The translations under genes and the position numbers were made by a program. 11,189 bases of DNA from DATLZM01 sp035559315 (GTDB taxonomy: Bacteria; Actinomycetota; UBA4738; HRBIN12): positions 1 through 11,189 of the forward strand of contig DATMBJ010000063.1 of the NCBI GenBank assembly GCA_035559315.1. Direction: 5' to 3'. Positions 1 to 6,493 of the stretch are shown here, piece by piece. Positions within the stretch are counted from its first letter, which is position 1; each line of letters starts with the position of its first letter. The notes beneath the pieces were generated by a model. That model made no database searches. It was not told the DNA's origin and worked only from the letters and a program-made list of their open reading frames with translations.

Positions 1-428
1 CTCCCCAGGAGCTCCTCGTACCCGCGATCGTCGTCCGCACCGCCCCGCCGGCCGCGGTCGCCTCGCCGGTCCGCGTCGAGGTGCCGGGCGCCCGCGTGAC
101 CACTGGGGTGTTCTCGGCGGCGCTCGCGCTCGACCCGAACCTCTTCTCGGAGAGTGTCTCGGTCCGGGTGGTGGCGCGGTCGGGGGGGAAGGAGGTGGCC
201 CGCGCGGTCGCCGGCCAGGGCTTCGACGAGACCACCGGGACCCTTGAGCTCCGCATGGACCGTCCCCCCGGGGAGCCCCAGATCGTCACGTTCCAGGTCG
301 TGGAGCGCCTGAAGAAGGGAGAACGCGTCAGCGTCGAGGTCTACGATTCGAGGACGGACCGGCTCCTCGGGAAGTCGAAGCCCGCCGAGGTGGCGGCGGA
401 TGTGAGGGTGGGTGATGAGCTCGACTGA
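1..428 (+). CDS. pglZ: PglZ-like BREX protein, C-terminal end (5' truncated by window)
   Basis: The frame is open from base 3 to the TGA at 426-428, about 141 codons, with no start needed because the gene enters from the left. The first residues, PQELLVPAIVV, resemble the end of the alkaline-phosphatase-superfamily core of PglZ proteins, where a 'HGG..xxEvvVPv' stretch closes the domain. The rest is a beta-rich C-terminal tail without catalytic motifs. PglZ is a core component of BREX phage-defence systems; its predicted metal-binding core lies outside the window. The stop overlaps the brxL start by 14 or 17 bases, indicating translational coupling. The identification rests mainly on this short motif and on the position immediately before brxL, which is the usual BREX type 1 order. 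A different upstream BREX protein is less likely but cannot be excluded from this fragment. Confidence 0.72.
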   Translation, partial: PQELLVPAIVVRTAPPAAVASPVRVEVPGARVTTGVFSAALALDPNLFSESVSVRVVARSGGKEVARAVAGQGFDETTGTLELRMDRPPGEPQIVTFQVVERLKKGERVSVEVYDSRTDRLLGKSKPAEVAADVRVGDELD

Positions 429-2466
429 CCCCGCGGCGCTGGACGCCCTGGACCGGAAGGCGAACGACGCCTTCCCCGGCAAGGTGGTCCGCAAGGACCT
501 GGTCCGGCGGGTGAAGGTGGGGGCGAACGTCCCCGTCTACGTCCTCGAGTACCTGCTAGGGAAGTACTGCGCCTCCGACGACCCCCAGGCCGTGGAGGTC
601 GGCCTGCGGGTGGTGAACGAGACGATCGCCGAGAACTTCGTCCGGGCCGACGAGGCCCAACGCGCGCAGGCCAAGCTCAAGCGGGCGGGCGAGCACCGGT
701 TCATCGACAAGGTGAAGGTCCGGTTCCTGGAGAGCGAGGGGAAGTTCTGGGCCGAGCTCGCCGGCCTGGGGAGCCGGTACGTGCACGTCCCGGAGGATCT
801 CGTCTACAAGTACGGGCGCCTCCTCGAGGGCGGCGTCTGGGCCCAGGTCGACCTCCGCTACGACGAGGCCGAGGAGGTGGGCGGCCTCAAGCGGCCGTTC
901 TTCATCACGGCGCTCAAGCCGATCCAGGTCGCGAGCCTCGAGTTCGGCGAGTACGCCGAGGCCCGGGAGCGGTTCTCCACCGACGAGTGGATCGACCTGC
1001 TCGTGCGGTCGATGGGGCTCGAGCCCTCCCACTTCGAGAGGCGGGTGAAGCTGCTGTTCCTCGTCCGCCTGGTCCCGATGGTGGAGCGGAACTACAACCT
1101 GATCGAGCTCGGCCCACGGGGGACCGGGAAGTCGTTCGTGTACCGGGAGCTCTCGCCCAACAGCATCCTGATCTCGGGCGGCAAGACCACGGTCGCCCAG
1201 ATGTTCTGGAACCTCTCCACGAACAAGGTGGGCCTCGTCGGGCTCTGGGACGTCGTGGCCTTCGACGAGGTGGCCGGGGTCCACTTCACCGACCCCACGG
1301 GCGTGCAGATCCTGAAGGACTACATGGAGTCGGGCTCGTTCTCCCGGGGGCGCGAGGAGGTCCCGGCGGAGGCCTCCATCGTCTTCGTGGGGAACCTCGA
1401 CCAGCCGGTGGACGTCCTCGTCCGAACCCACCACCTCCTCCAGCCTCTCCCGGACCAGCTCCAGGACATGGCGTTCATCGACCGGCTCCACTTCTACCTG
1501 CCCGGCTGGGAGACCCCCAAGATGGAGACCCGGTTCTTCACCTCCCACTACGGGTTCGTGGTCGACTACATGGCCGAGGTCTTCAGGGAGCTCCGCAAGC
1601 GGAGCTACGCGGATCTCGTCGACCGGCACTGGGAGTTCGGCGACCACCTGAACGCCCGCGACGTGAAGGCGGTCCGGAAGACGGTCTCGGGCCTCGTGAA
1701 GCTGCTCCATCCCGCGGGCGACCCGACCGTGGAGGAACTCCGGGAGTACCTGGAGCTCGCCCTCGAGGGGCGGCGTCGGGTGAAGGAGCAGCTCAGGAAG
1801 ATGGGCGGCTTCGAGTACTCCCGGACCTCCTTCTCCTACCTCGACCGGGAGACCCGGGAGCAACGCTTCGTCGGGGTCCCGGAGGAGGGGGGACGCGACC
1901 TCATCTCGCCCGACCCGCTGCCGCCCGGGACGGTCTACACCGCCGCCCTGACCGACGGCGACAAGGTGGCGATCCACCGGATCGAGGTGAGCCGGTTCTC
2001 GGGGTCCGGGAAGCTGAGGATCACGGGGAGCCTGGGACGGGCGATGCGGGAGTCGATCCAGACCGCGTTCGACTACGTGAAGGCCCGCTCCCGGGAGCTC
2101 GGGATCGAGAGCGATCTCCGCTCCTACGACTTCCACGTGCAGGTCGTGGATCTCACGGCATCGAAGGAGGGGGCCGAGGCGGGGGTGGCGTTCTTCGTGG
2201 CTCTGTACTCGCTCCTTCGGAACCAGCCGGTCCAGGCGGGGCTGGTGGTCCTCGGGCAGATGACGATCCACGGGAACATCCTGCCCCTGCCGAGCGTCTA
2301 CGAGCCGCTCCAGGCCGTGATGGACAACGGCGCGAAGAAGGTGGTGATCCCGGTGGAGAACAAGCGCCACCTGCTGGAGGTCCCCGGCGACATCCTCGAC
2401 GCCGTCGACCCCGTCTTCTATCAGGATCCCCTCACGGCGGCCTTGAAGGCCTGCGGATTGCATTGA
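415..2466 (+). CDS. brxL: BREX system AAA+ / Lon-like protein BrxL
   Basis: A 683-residue protein of normal BrxL length. The N-terminal block AFPGKVVRKDL (residues 19-29) followed by VPVYVLEYLLGKYC is characteristic of BrxL. The AAA+ module has a Walker A motif GPRGTGKS (233-240) and a Walker B motif VVAFDE (280-285). The C-terminal part (about 500-683) has a Lon-protease-like fold signature, including GQMTIHGNILPLPS and a VIPVENK segment. Where Lon has its Ser-Lys dyad, this protein has KEGAEAG (584-590; Glu588 in place of Ser) and Tyr629 in place of Lys, so peptidase activity is not expected. BrxL proteins are known as DNA-binding AAA+ factors needed for phage restriction in BREX type 1. 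ATG 415 is preferred over GTG 412 because it is better spaced from the AGGG at 405-408; the start lies inside the pglZ end. The next gene begins 8 bases after the stop. Confidence 0.95.
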   Translation: MSSTDPAALDALDRKANDAFPGKVVRKDLVRRVKVGANVPVYVLEYLLGKYCASDDPQAVEVGLRVVNETIAENFVRADEAQRAQAKLKRAGEHRFIDKVKVRFLESEGKFWAELAGLGSRYVHVPEDLVYKYGRLLEGGVWAQVDLRYDEAEEVGGLKRPFFITALKPIQVASLEFGEYAEARERFSTDEWIDLLVRSMGLEPSHFERRVKLLFLVRLVPMVERNYNLIELGPRGTGKSFVYRELSPNSILISGGKTTVAQMFWNLSTNKVGLVGLWDVVAFDEVAGVHFTDPTGVQILKDYMESGSFSRGREEVPAEASIVFVGNLDQPVDVLVRTHHLLQPLPDQLQDMAFIDRLHFYLPGWETPKMETRFFTSHYGFVVDYMAEVFRELRKRSYADLVDRHWEFGDHLNARDVKAVRKTVSGLVKLLHPAGDPTVEELREYLELALEGRRRVKEQLRKMGGFEYSRTSFSYLDRETREQRFVGVPEEGGRDLISPDPLPPGTVYTAALTDGDKVAIHRIEVSRFSGSGKLRITGSLGRAMRESIQTAFDYVKARSRELGIESDLRSYDFHVQVVDLTASKEGAEAGVAFFVALYSLLRNQPVQAGLVVLGQMTIHGNILPLPSVYEPLQAVMDNGAKKVVIPVENKRHLLEVPGDILDAVDPVFYQDPLTAALKACGLH

Positions 2467-2474
2467 GGTTCCAG

Positions 2475-3278
2475 ATGGAAACACCTGGCCGCGTTGACGA
2501 GTGGCGAGGGCTGGTGAGGGACCGCGCGGATCCCGACGACGCTGTTCGGATAGTCATGGCATTCGGGCAGAGTCCCTGCAGCGGCGGGAGCAAGCCTCTG
2601 TTGGCGCGCGACGTGGACGGACGGCGCTGGTGGCTGAAGATGTCCAACAACCCTCAGGGCCCGAAGGTCCTCGTGAACGACTACGTCGTGGGCTCGGTTG
2701 CTCGTCTAATCGATGCCCCTGCATGCGAGGTGGCGGTCGCGAGAATCCCGGAGGAGCTCGATGGCTACGAGTACGCCCCCGGCCTAACGCTCCGCGCGGG
2801 GTGGCTGGTGCATGCCTCACGTCATGTTGAGGATGCTTTCGAGGCGCGAGGCGAGCTAACCCGCCTGGATCGCGACGACAACTCCAGCCGCGCTGCCAGG
2901 ATCGTGGCTCTGTATGACTGGTGCTGGGGCGCCGATGACCAATGGCTGTACTGCCAGACCGACGACCAGAAGGTCTACAGTCACGACCACGGTCATTACC
3001 TGCCGAAGGGTCCTTCGTGGACCATCGAGGATCTTCAAGCTGTGGTTGATCAGCCCCATCTCCCGAATCTGACCACTCGCCTCGACCCGGAGGCATTGCG
3101 CGATGCCGCGGCCAAGATCGGGGCTGTGACACGCAGCGCCATCCGTTCGATCCTTTGCTCGGTGCCTGCCTCCTGGGCGGTCTCGGATCAGGAACTGGAG
3201 GCGCTGGGATGGTTCCTGGAACGGCGTGCTGGTGAAGTGGGTAGACGGCTACGGTCCGCCGCCGGAGGTGGCTCATGA
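2475..3278 (+). CDS. HipA-like kinase family protein (HipA_2 type)
   Basis: A 267-residue protein. It matches, by eye, the small HipA-like kinase family (HipA_2) often found next to DUF3037 proteins. Visible features are a Gly/Ser-rich turn SGGSK (36-40), a WWLKM strand (52-56) whose Lys55 is the candidate ATP-contacting lysine, GADDQWLY (152-159) in the place of the catalytic loop, and SHDHGHYLP (169-177), the DFG-like metal-binding segment with Asp171. There is no HipB-type helix-turn-helix partner. The ATG is preceded by TGAGG with a 6-base spacer, and the gene starts 8 bases after brxL, so it probably belongs to the BREX transcript. It overlaps the DUF3037 gene by 4 bases (ATGA). GC is lower than in the housekeeping genes to the right. 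HipA itself phosphorylates glutamyl-tRNA synthetase; whether this protein has kinase activity or a similar target is unknown. A role as toxin, regulator or defence accessory is inference. Confidence 0.8.
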   Translation: METPGRVDEWRGLVRDRADPDDAVRIVMAFGQSPCSGGSKPLLARDVDGRRWWLKMSNNPQGPKVLVNDYVVGSVARLIDAPACEVAVARIPEELDGYEYAPGLTLRAGWLVHASRHVEDAFEARGELTRLDRDDNSSRAARIVALYDWCWGADDQWLYCQTDDQKVYSHDHGHYLPKGPSWTIEDLQAVVDQPHLPNLTTRLDPEALRDAAAKIGAVTRSAIRSILCSVPASWAVSDQELEALGWFLERRAGEVGRRLRSAAGGGS

Positions 3279-4144
3279 GATTCGTCTATTCGGTGGTTCG
3301 CTTCGTCCCAGATCCCGCCCGAGAGGAATTCGTCAACGTCGGGGTGATTGTCGGTAGCGAGGAGCTCGGGCGGTGGGAGGTGCGGCAGGTTGAAAACCCG
3401 AGGCGAGCGCGTGCGCTGGATGACCGGGGTGTTCTTCGGGCGGCTTGGGATTTCTTGGATGCCGTCGGTCGTGTCGTAGACGACTTCCACAGGTCCCAGG
3501 AGACGCTCTGGGAGCCGGAGGTGGAGCCCAGTACCCAGTGGTTGGAGCAACTGCGCCGGGAATACCGCAACATCGTCCAGCTATCGCCGCCCCGGCCACT
3601 CGCAGCGGCGGATCTCGACAGCGCGGTAGAGACGGTCTTCTCGGAACTCGTGGTCGATCCGGAATCGAGGCGATTGAGGTTCGAGAAGAAGCACAGGGCG
3701 CTCAGGGAAGTGCGTCGACTTTATATGCAACATGGGCTCGTGAAGAACAAGACATTCTTCGAACGGACCGTTCTCCGTTCTGCCTATCACGAGGAGCGCC
3801 TTGATTTCGTTGCTGTGAATTCCGTGCCCAGACAGCTTGTCCAAACGTGGTCGTTTGACGTTCCCGATCAGGAAAGCTTGGCGGAACAGGTGAAAGCATG
3901 GGGTTGGACGCTTGGTCGGCTGCGTGAGGCGGGCGGCGAGCTGGAGATTCCGGATCGGATTCTTCCCGTCGAGAGGGATATAGACGTCGGTATAGTATAC
4001 GTACCGTCGTTTCATGGGCACGCGCGGACCTTGGAGGAAGCGCGCTACATAGCAGACCATGTCAATGCCTGGATGGTTGACGTTTCGGATGAGAAGGAGC
4101 TGGAGGCTCGGATAACTCACGGAGGTGAGTTTTCGCTCGCATGA
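3275..4144 (+). CDS. DUF3037 domain protein
   Basis: A 289-residue protein whose N-terminus, YSVVRFVPDPAREEFVNVGV (residues 5-24), is the hallmark of DUF3037: an aromatic/Arg strand, then 'P.REEFVNVGVI'. The rest is mixed alpha/beta, charged, with no signal peptide or membrane segment, so it is probably cytoplasmic. The function of DUF3037 is not known to me. The gene is preceded by GGAGG and its ATG overlaps the stop of the HipA-like kinase gene (ATGA), so the two proteins are almost certainly made together and may act as partners. Base composition is strikingly low for this window: 28 of 60 bases are G or C at 3721-3780 and 30 of 60 at 3961-4020, with a run such as TATAGTATAC near 3991. This suggests recent acquisition. 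A full intact frame argues that it is not a decaying remnant. Confidence 0.82.
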   Translation: MRFVYSVVRFVPDPAREEFVNVGVIVGSEELGRWEVRQVENPRRARALDDRGVLRAAWDFLDAVGRVVDDFHRSQETLWEPEVEPSTQWLEQLRREYRNIVQLSPPRPLAAADLDSAVETVFSELVVDPESRRLRFEKKHRALREVRRLYMQHGLVKNKTFFERTVLRSAYHEERLDFVAVNSVPRQLVQTWSFDVPDQESLAEQVKAWGWTLGRLREAGGELEIPDRILPVERDIDVGIVYVPSFHGHARTLEEARYIADHVNAWMVDVSDEKELEARITHGGEFSLA

Positions 4145-4321
4145 GGACCTGATTCGCCATTCCCGTCTGGTCGAAGCAGTGAGTTGCCTCGGTAGCCGGC
4201 ACCGTGTTCCTGGAGGGTCGTGGGGGCGGTCGCGTGCTCGTTGGGCACGCTTGTCCACTGGGATTTATGTCAAGTCAAGGGCGGCCAGTCAGGGCTACGG
4301 CTCGAGGGAGTCACCGACGAG
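4145..4321. other. Non-coding stretch after the defence operon
   Basis: This 177-base stretch lies between the DUF3037 stop and the recognisable transposase remnant. I see no gene in it. It holds a perfect 6-bp hairpin at 4232-4250 (listed separately) and, near 4268-4279, a short tandem TCAAG repeat. It may contain unrecognisable upstream parts of the decayed insertion sequence. Confidence 0.5.
4232..4255 (+). terminator. Possible terminator hairpin of the BREX/kinase/DUF3037 operon
   Basis: GCGTGC (4232-4237) and GCACGC (4245-4250) form a perfect 6-bp stem with a 7-base loop, followed by TTGTC. It lies about 90 bases after the DUF3037 stop. The T-tract is poor, so this is a weak candidate; short GC hairpins are common by chance in such DNA. 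Confidence 0.25.
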
Positions 4322-4669
4322 CTCCTTGAGCGGTTGCCCGAGGGGGGCGGTCGATAGGGGGCTCCCGATATCGTCATCGCCTTCGCCTCCTTCCCCGCCG
4401 AGCTCTGGCGCCAGATCTGGTCCAACGACCCGCAGGAGCGCCTGAACCGGGAGGTGCGCCGGCGCACCGACGTCGTGGGCATCTTCCCCAACCGGGCCGC
4501 GATCGTCCGGCTGGTGGGCGCGGTCCTTGCCGAGTGCCACGACGAGTGGGCCGTCGCTCGCCGCTACATGGGCGTGGAGGCGCTCGCCAAGGCGCGGGTG
4601 AGGATCGTTCGAGGAGAGCCCGACGAGCCCGCGAAGGAGGTGACCGGGGAGCTGGTGGCGGCCAGCTGA
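4322..4669 (+). pseudogene. IS256-family (mutator-type) transposase, C-terminal remnant
   Basis: The frame reads LLERLPEGGGR, a TAG stop at 4355-4357, then a stretch containing FPAELWRQIWSNDPQERLN, RRRTDVVGIFPN and RLVGAVLAECHDEWAVARRY, ending at the TGA at 4667-4669. These are the strongly conserved C-terminal motifs of IS256-family transposases, including the N..ERLN region. A full transposase has about 400 residues; here only the last 110 or so are present, so the DDE core is mostly missing. The in-frame stop and the missing 5' part make it inactive. The longest open piece after a Met-like codon starts at 4454, but nothing suggests it is expressed. It sits between the defence genes and the housekeeping genes and is a relic of past mobile-element activity at this edge. 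Confidence 0.88.
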
Positions 4670-4726
4670 ACGTTCACAGGAGCCATGGAGTGGTCGTCTC
4701 ATACACAACGTTGGCGGGCACGGCCT

Positions 4727-4745
4727 CGCGCGGCCCTTCCGCGCG
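4727..4745. repeat. 7-bp perfect GC hairpin
   Basis: CGCGCGG (4727-4733) pairs with CCGCGCG (4739-4745) across a 5-base loop CCCTT. It lies 57 bases after the transposase relic. It could act as a terminator on either strand, but there is no T-tract, and it may be chance in GC-rich DNA. Confidence 0.35.
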
Positions 4746-4920
4746 TGACCCACGAATCTCCACGGAGTGACCGGCCGTCTCGTCGTGACTAAGGCGCCGT
4801 GATCCGTCGGGCGCACGCCAGCGAGGTCTTGCTGCGGACCCTGGCCGACCTCACCGGTGCAATCTCGAGCGGGATTCACTAGATTCTGGACAGAGCGGCG
4901 CTGAAAGGCGTTCTGCGGCG

Positions 4921-4954
4921 CGTTCCGAGCGCGGGTAGGTCATGGCTCGGAACG
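4921..4954. repeat. 10-bp perfect inverted repeat
   Basis: CGTTCCGAGC (4921-4930) is exactly repeated in inverse as GCTCGGAACG (4945-4954), with a 14-base spacer. This is the longest perfect inverted repeat I noticed in the non-coding part. The spacing would suit either an RNA hairpin or a dimeric protein-binding site. No gene overlaps it and no poly-T follows, so the role is open. Confidence 0.5.
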
Positions 4955-5176
4955 GCTACGGCGAGGCTCCACGGCGCTCTCCGCCAGGCTAGGACGGAAG
5001 CCTCAGCCAACCTAACTCGGCGTCTCCCGCTCGCCGCCCGCTCCAGGTCGGCGCACGTCAGCACACCGCTCGGCCTCGGGATGCTCCAGAGTCAGGCGGG
5101 CTACCGTTACCCCACACCCCAGTGCGGCCGATGCCAGTGTACCGGAGGCTCCTCGTCCGCCGATCCGGGGGAGGCT

Positions 5177-5797
5177 TCAGGGAGCCCCGACGGGGATCGC
5201 GCCCACCGCCGGCGGGACGTCGGTCCGGAACGACGAGAGGACCGTGAGGAAGTCCTGCCGTTCCGCCTCCCACCCGCCCGCGGGGAAGGCCGCGGCGATC
5301 CAGTACCCGACGTCGCCCGCCAGCAGGAACCCCGAGGCGACCGAGAACCGGACGCCGCCCTGGGTCTCGCTCTCCGCCACGACGAGGAGGCCGGTATCGT
5401 CCCCGATCCGGACGGGCTCCTGGACCTTCACGTCGACCCCCGGCTGACTCGTGTAGATCCGGGCCAGGTCCTCCTCGTCCTGGAGCAGGTCCGCGGTGAA
5501 CGCGAACACGTAGTAGGCGGTGCGGTCCTGCGTCCCGAGCGGCTCGACCCCGATCCCGCCGAGGCCCTGCGCCGGCGAGGGCTGGACCGGCACGGACTGC
5601 ACCCCCGAGAGGAGCTGCGGGCCCGTCTGGTCGCCGCCCGCCTCGGGGGGGAGCACCCGGACCTGGTTGTCGCGGGGGAGGACGGCGCTGAAGTGCCCGG
5701 ACGGGTCGTAGTACCGAGCGAACTCCCGGTGGACCCCACCGCCGCAGGCCGTCTGGGCCAGGGCGACCACGACGACGAGGACCGGGAGCTTCCGCAC
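5177..5797 (-). CDS. Putative secreted lipoprotein of unknown function
   Basis: With the GTG start at 5797 the protein has 206 residues and begins with a classic export signal: MRK, then a hydrophobic core LPVLVVVVALA, then QTAC with Cys18 as candidate lipidated residue, followed by Gly-rich GGG. Gln at -3 makes the lipobox non-standard, so a simple secreted protein remains possible. The mature part has motifs such as YYDPSGHFSAVLP, YYVFAFT and a C-terminal block DFLTVLSSFRTDVP; these resemble small actinobacterial surface lipoproteins that carry a PsbP/LpqN-like fold, but I do not recognise a family with certainty. An upstream in-frame ATG at 5827 would add 10 residues without improving the signal peptide; neither start has a good ribosome site. 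The gene is divergent from HU. Confidence 0.72.
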   Translation of the reverse strand: MRKLPVLVVVVALAQTACGGGVHREFARYYDPSGHFSAVLPRDNQVRVLPPEAGGDQTGPQLLSGVQSVPVQPSPAQGLGGIGVEPLGTQDRTAYYVFAFTADLLQDEEDLARIYTSQPGVDVKVQEPVRIGDDTGLLVVAESETQGGVRFSVASGFLLAGDVGYWIAAAFPAGGWEAERQDFLTVLSSFRTDVPPAVGAIPVGAP

Positions 5798-5955
5798 GGC
5801 TCCATGGTCGCACCGGGCGGGCGGCATGACCAGGCCGACCGTTGCCCTCCCCCCGGACGGGCCGGTACGGTGGCCCTCGCCGGTCGATGCGGCCGGGGCC
5901 GCCAGGCGAGCCGCCGGAGCACGCGGGCGGGCCGGGGCTCCAGGGGAGGAGGCGG
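5798..5955. promoter_or_regulatory. Divergent intergenic region between lipoprotein and HU genes
   Basis: The two genes point away from each other, so promoters for both should lie in these 158 bases. I could not make out convincing -35/-10 boxes in either direction. The HU ribosome site (GGGGAGGAGG, 5943-5952) lies at its right end. Confidence 0.35.
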
Positions 5956-6270
5956 GTGAACAAGGGCGAGCTGGTGTCGGAGGTGGCGCGGCGGACGGGC
6001 GCGAGCCGGGCCGAGGTGGCGGCCGTCGTGGACGCCGTCCTGGACGTGATCAGGGGTGCGGTGGCCTCGGGGGAGCGGGTCTCCCTCTCCGGCTTCGGGA
6101 GTTTCCAGCGCCAGCGGCGGAACCCCCGGCTGGCCCGGAACCCACGACGTCCGGAGGTCGAGATCGTGGTGCCGGCGCGGGACGTGCCCGCGTTCCAGCC
6201 CGGCAAGGCGTTCCGCGAGCAGGTCGCCGCGACCCGGCGCCGGCGCCGCTCGACCCGGGCCGGGGGCTAG
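5956..6270 (+). CDS. hup: HU-family DNA-binding protein
   Basis: A 104-residue HU/IHF-type histone-like protein that binds and bends DNA as a dimer. The start is GTG 5956, chosen because AGGAGG lies just upstream and because NKGELVSEVA is the normal HU beginning. Two N-terminal helices are followed by VSLSGFGSF (42-50), the DNA-binding beta arm with RNP (61-63, with Pro63 as the candidate intercalating proline; the usual GRNP reads ARNP), and the closing FQPGKAFREQV (80-90). The protein continues with a short Arg-rich tail, RRRRRS, beyond the standard ~90 residues. Actinobacterial HU proteins often have basic tails, though mostly much longer. Its TAG stop overlaps the stop of the convergent cold-shock-like gene in a CTAG palindrome. 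Confidence 0.93.
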   Translation: MNKGELVSEVARRTGASRAEVAAVVDAVLDVIRGAVASGERVSLSGFGSFQRQRRNPRLARNPRRPEVEIVVPARDVPAFQPGKAFREQVAATRRRRRSTRAGG

Positions 6271-6476
6271 TCGAACGTCACGATCCGCAGGGTGCGGGCG
6301 ACCTTCCGCCCGCCCTCCTCGGCGAGGTCGAACTTCACGCGCTGCCCGATCCGGAGGTACCGGATCCCGGCGCCCTCCACCGAGGCGGGGTCGATGTGCA
6401 CCTCGGTCCGGTCGTCCATCAGCAGGGTGCCCCTCCGCTGGTCGGGGTCGTAATCCTTGATCGTGCCCTGCGGCAT
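6267..6476 (-). CDS. Small cold-shock-domain-like (OB-fold) protein
   Basis: A 69-residue protein starting at ATG 6476, preceded by AGAGGGG at good spacing. It has the layout of a cold-shock domain: GTIKDYDPDQRRGTLLM at 4-20, EVHIDPAS at 25-32 and GQRVKFDLAEEGGRKVARTL at 44-63. CspA-type proteins carry aromatic RNP1 (KGFGFI) and RNP2 (VFVH) motifs; here these read RRGTLLM and TEVHI, so most nucleic-acid-stacking aromatics are missing. RNA or DNA binding is therefore uncertain. It lies 17 bases after the cofC stop and is probably co-transcribed with it. Its stop overlaps the HU stop on the opposite strand. I cannot name a more specific family. Confidence 0.8.
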   Translation of the reverse strand: MPQGTIKDYDPDQRRGTLLMDDRTEVHIDPASVEGAGIRYLRIGQRVKFDLAEEGGRKVARTLRIVTFD

Positions 6477-6493
6477 GGTTCCCCTCTTCCCGC

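Larger units (their letters stand above)
4670..5176. other. Gene-free intergenic stretch
   Basis: About 500 bases between the transposase relic and the lipoprotein gene. I found no convincing coding region or tRNA on either strand; the frames open here lack ribosome sites and recognisable motifs. The first part, around ATACACAACGTTGGCGGGCA (4701-4720), may be the degraded right end of the IS256-type element, which usually has its terminal inverted repeat shortly after the transposase stop. No matching left copy is visible in the window. Hairpins at 4727-4745 and 4921-4954 are listed separately. Confidence 0.5.

Noticed and set aside
987..2474. Upstream extension of the HipA-like kinase frame through brxL
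   Set aside because: The open frame merely runs through brxL in another phase and gives Pro/Arg/Gly-rich nonsense. The kinase starts at ATG 2475 with a ribosome site.
556..2484. Long open frame on the - strand opposite brxL (642 codons)
   Set aside because: It is the antisense shadow of a high-GC gene: composition rich in Leu, Val, Glu, Pro and His, no family motifs, and brxL is unmistakable on the + strand.
4125..4445. Small + strand frame starting inside the end of the DUF3037 gene
   Set aside because: Ser/Arg/Pro-rich, no recognisable motif, no spaced ribosome site, and it runs across the transposase relic in a different phase.
4295..4879. - strand frame of 194 codons opposite the transposase relic
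   Set aside because: It is antisense to recognisable transposase sequence and shows no motifs of its own.
4880..5150. Possible tRNA or attachment site at the island edge
   Set aside because: I looked for a cloverleaf with a T-arm GTTCRA motif and a CCA or acceptor stem and found none. The inverted repeat at 4921-4954 does not fit a tRNA arm pattern.
5058..6206. - strand frame of 382 codons across the lipoprotein and HU genes
   Set aside because: It overlaps two supported genes in other phases; its product is Arg/Gly/Pro-rich without domain features.
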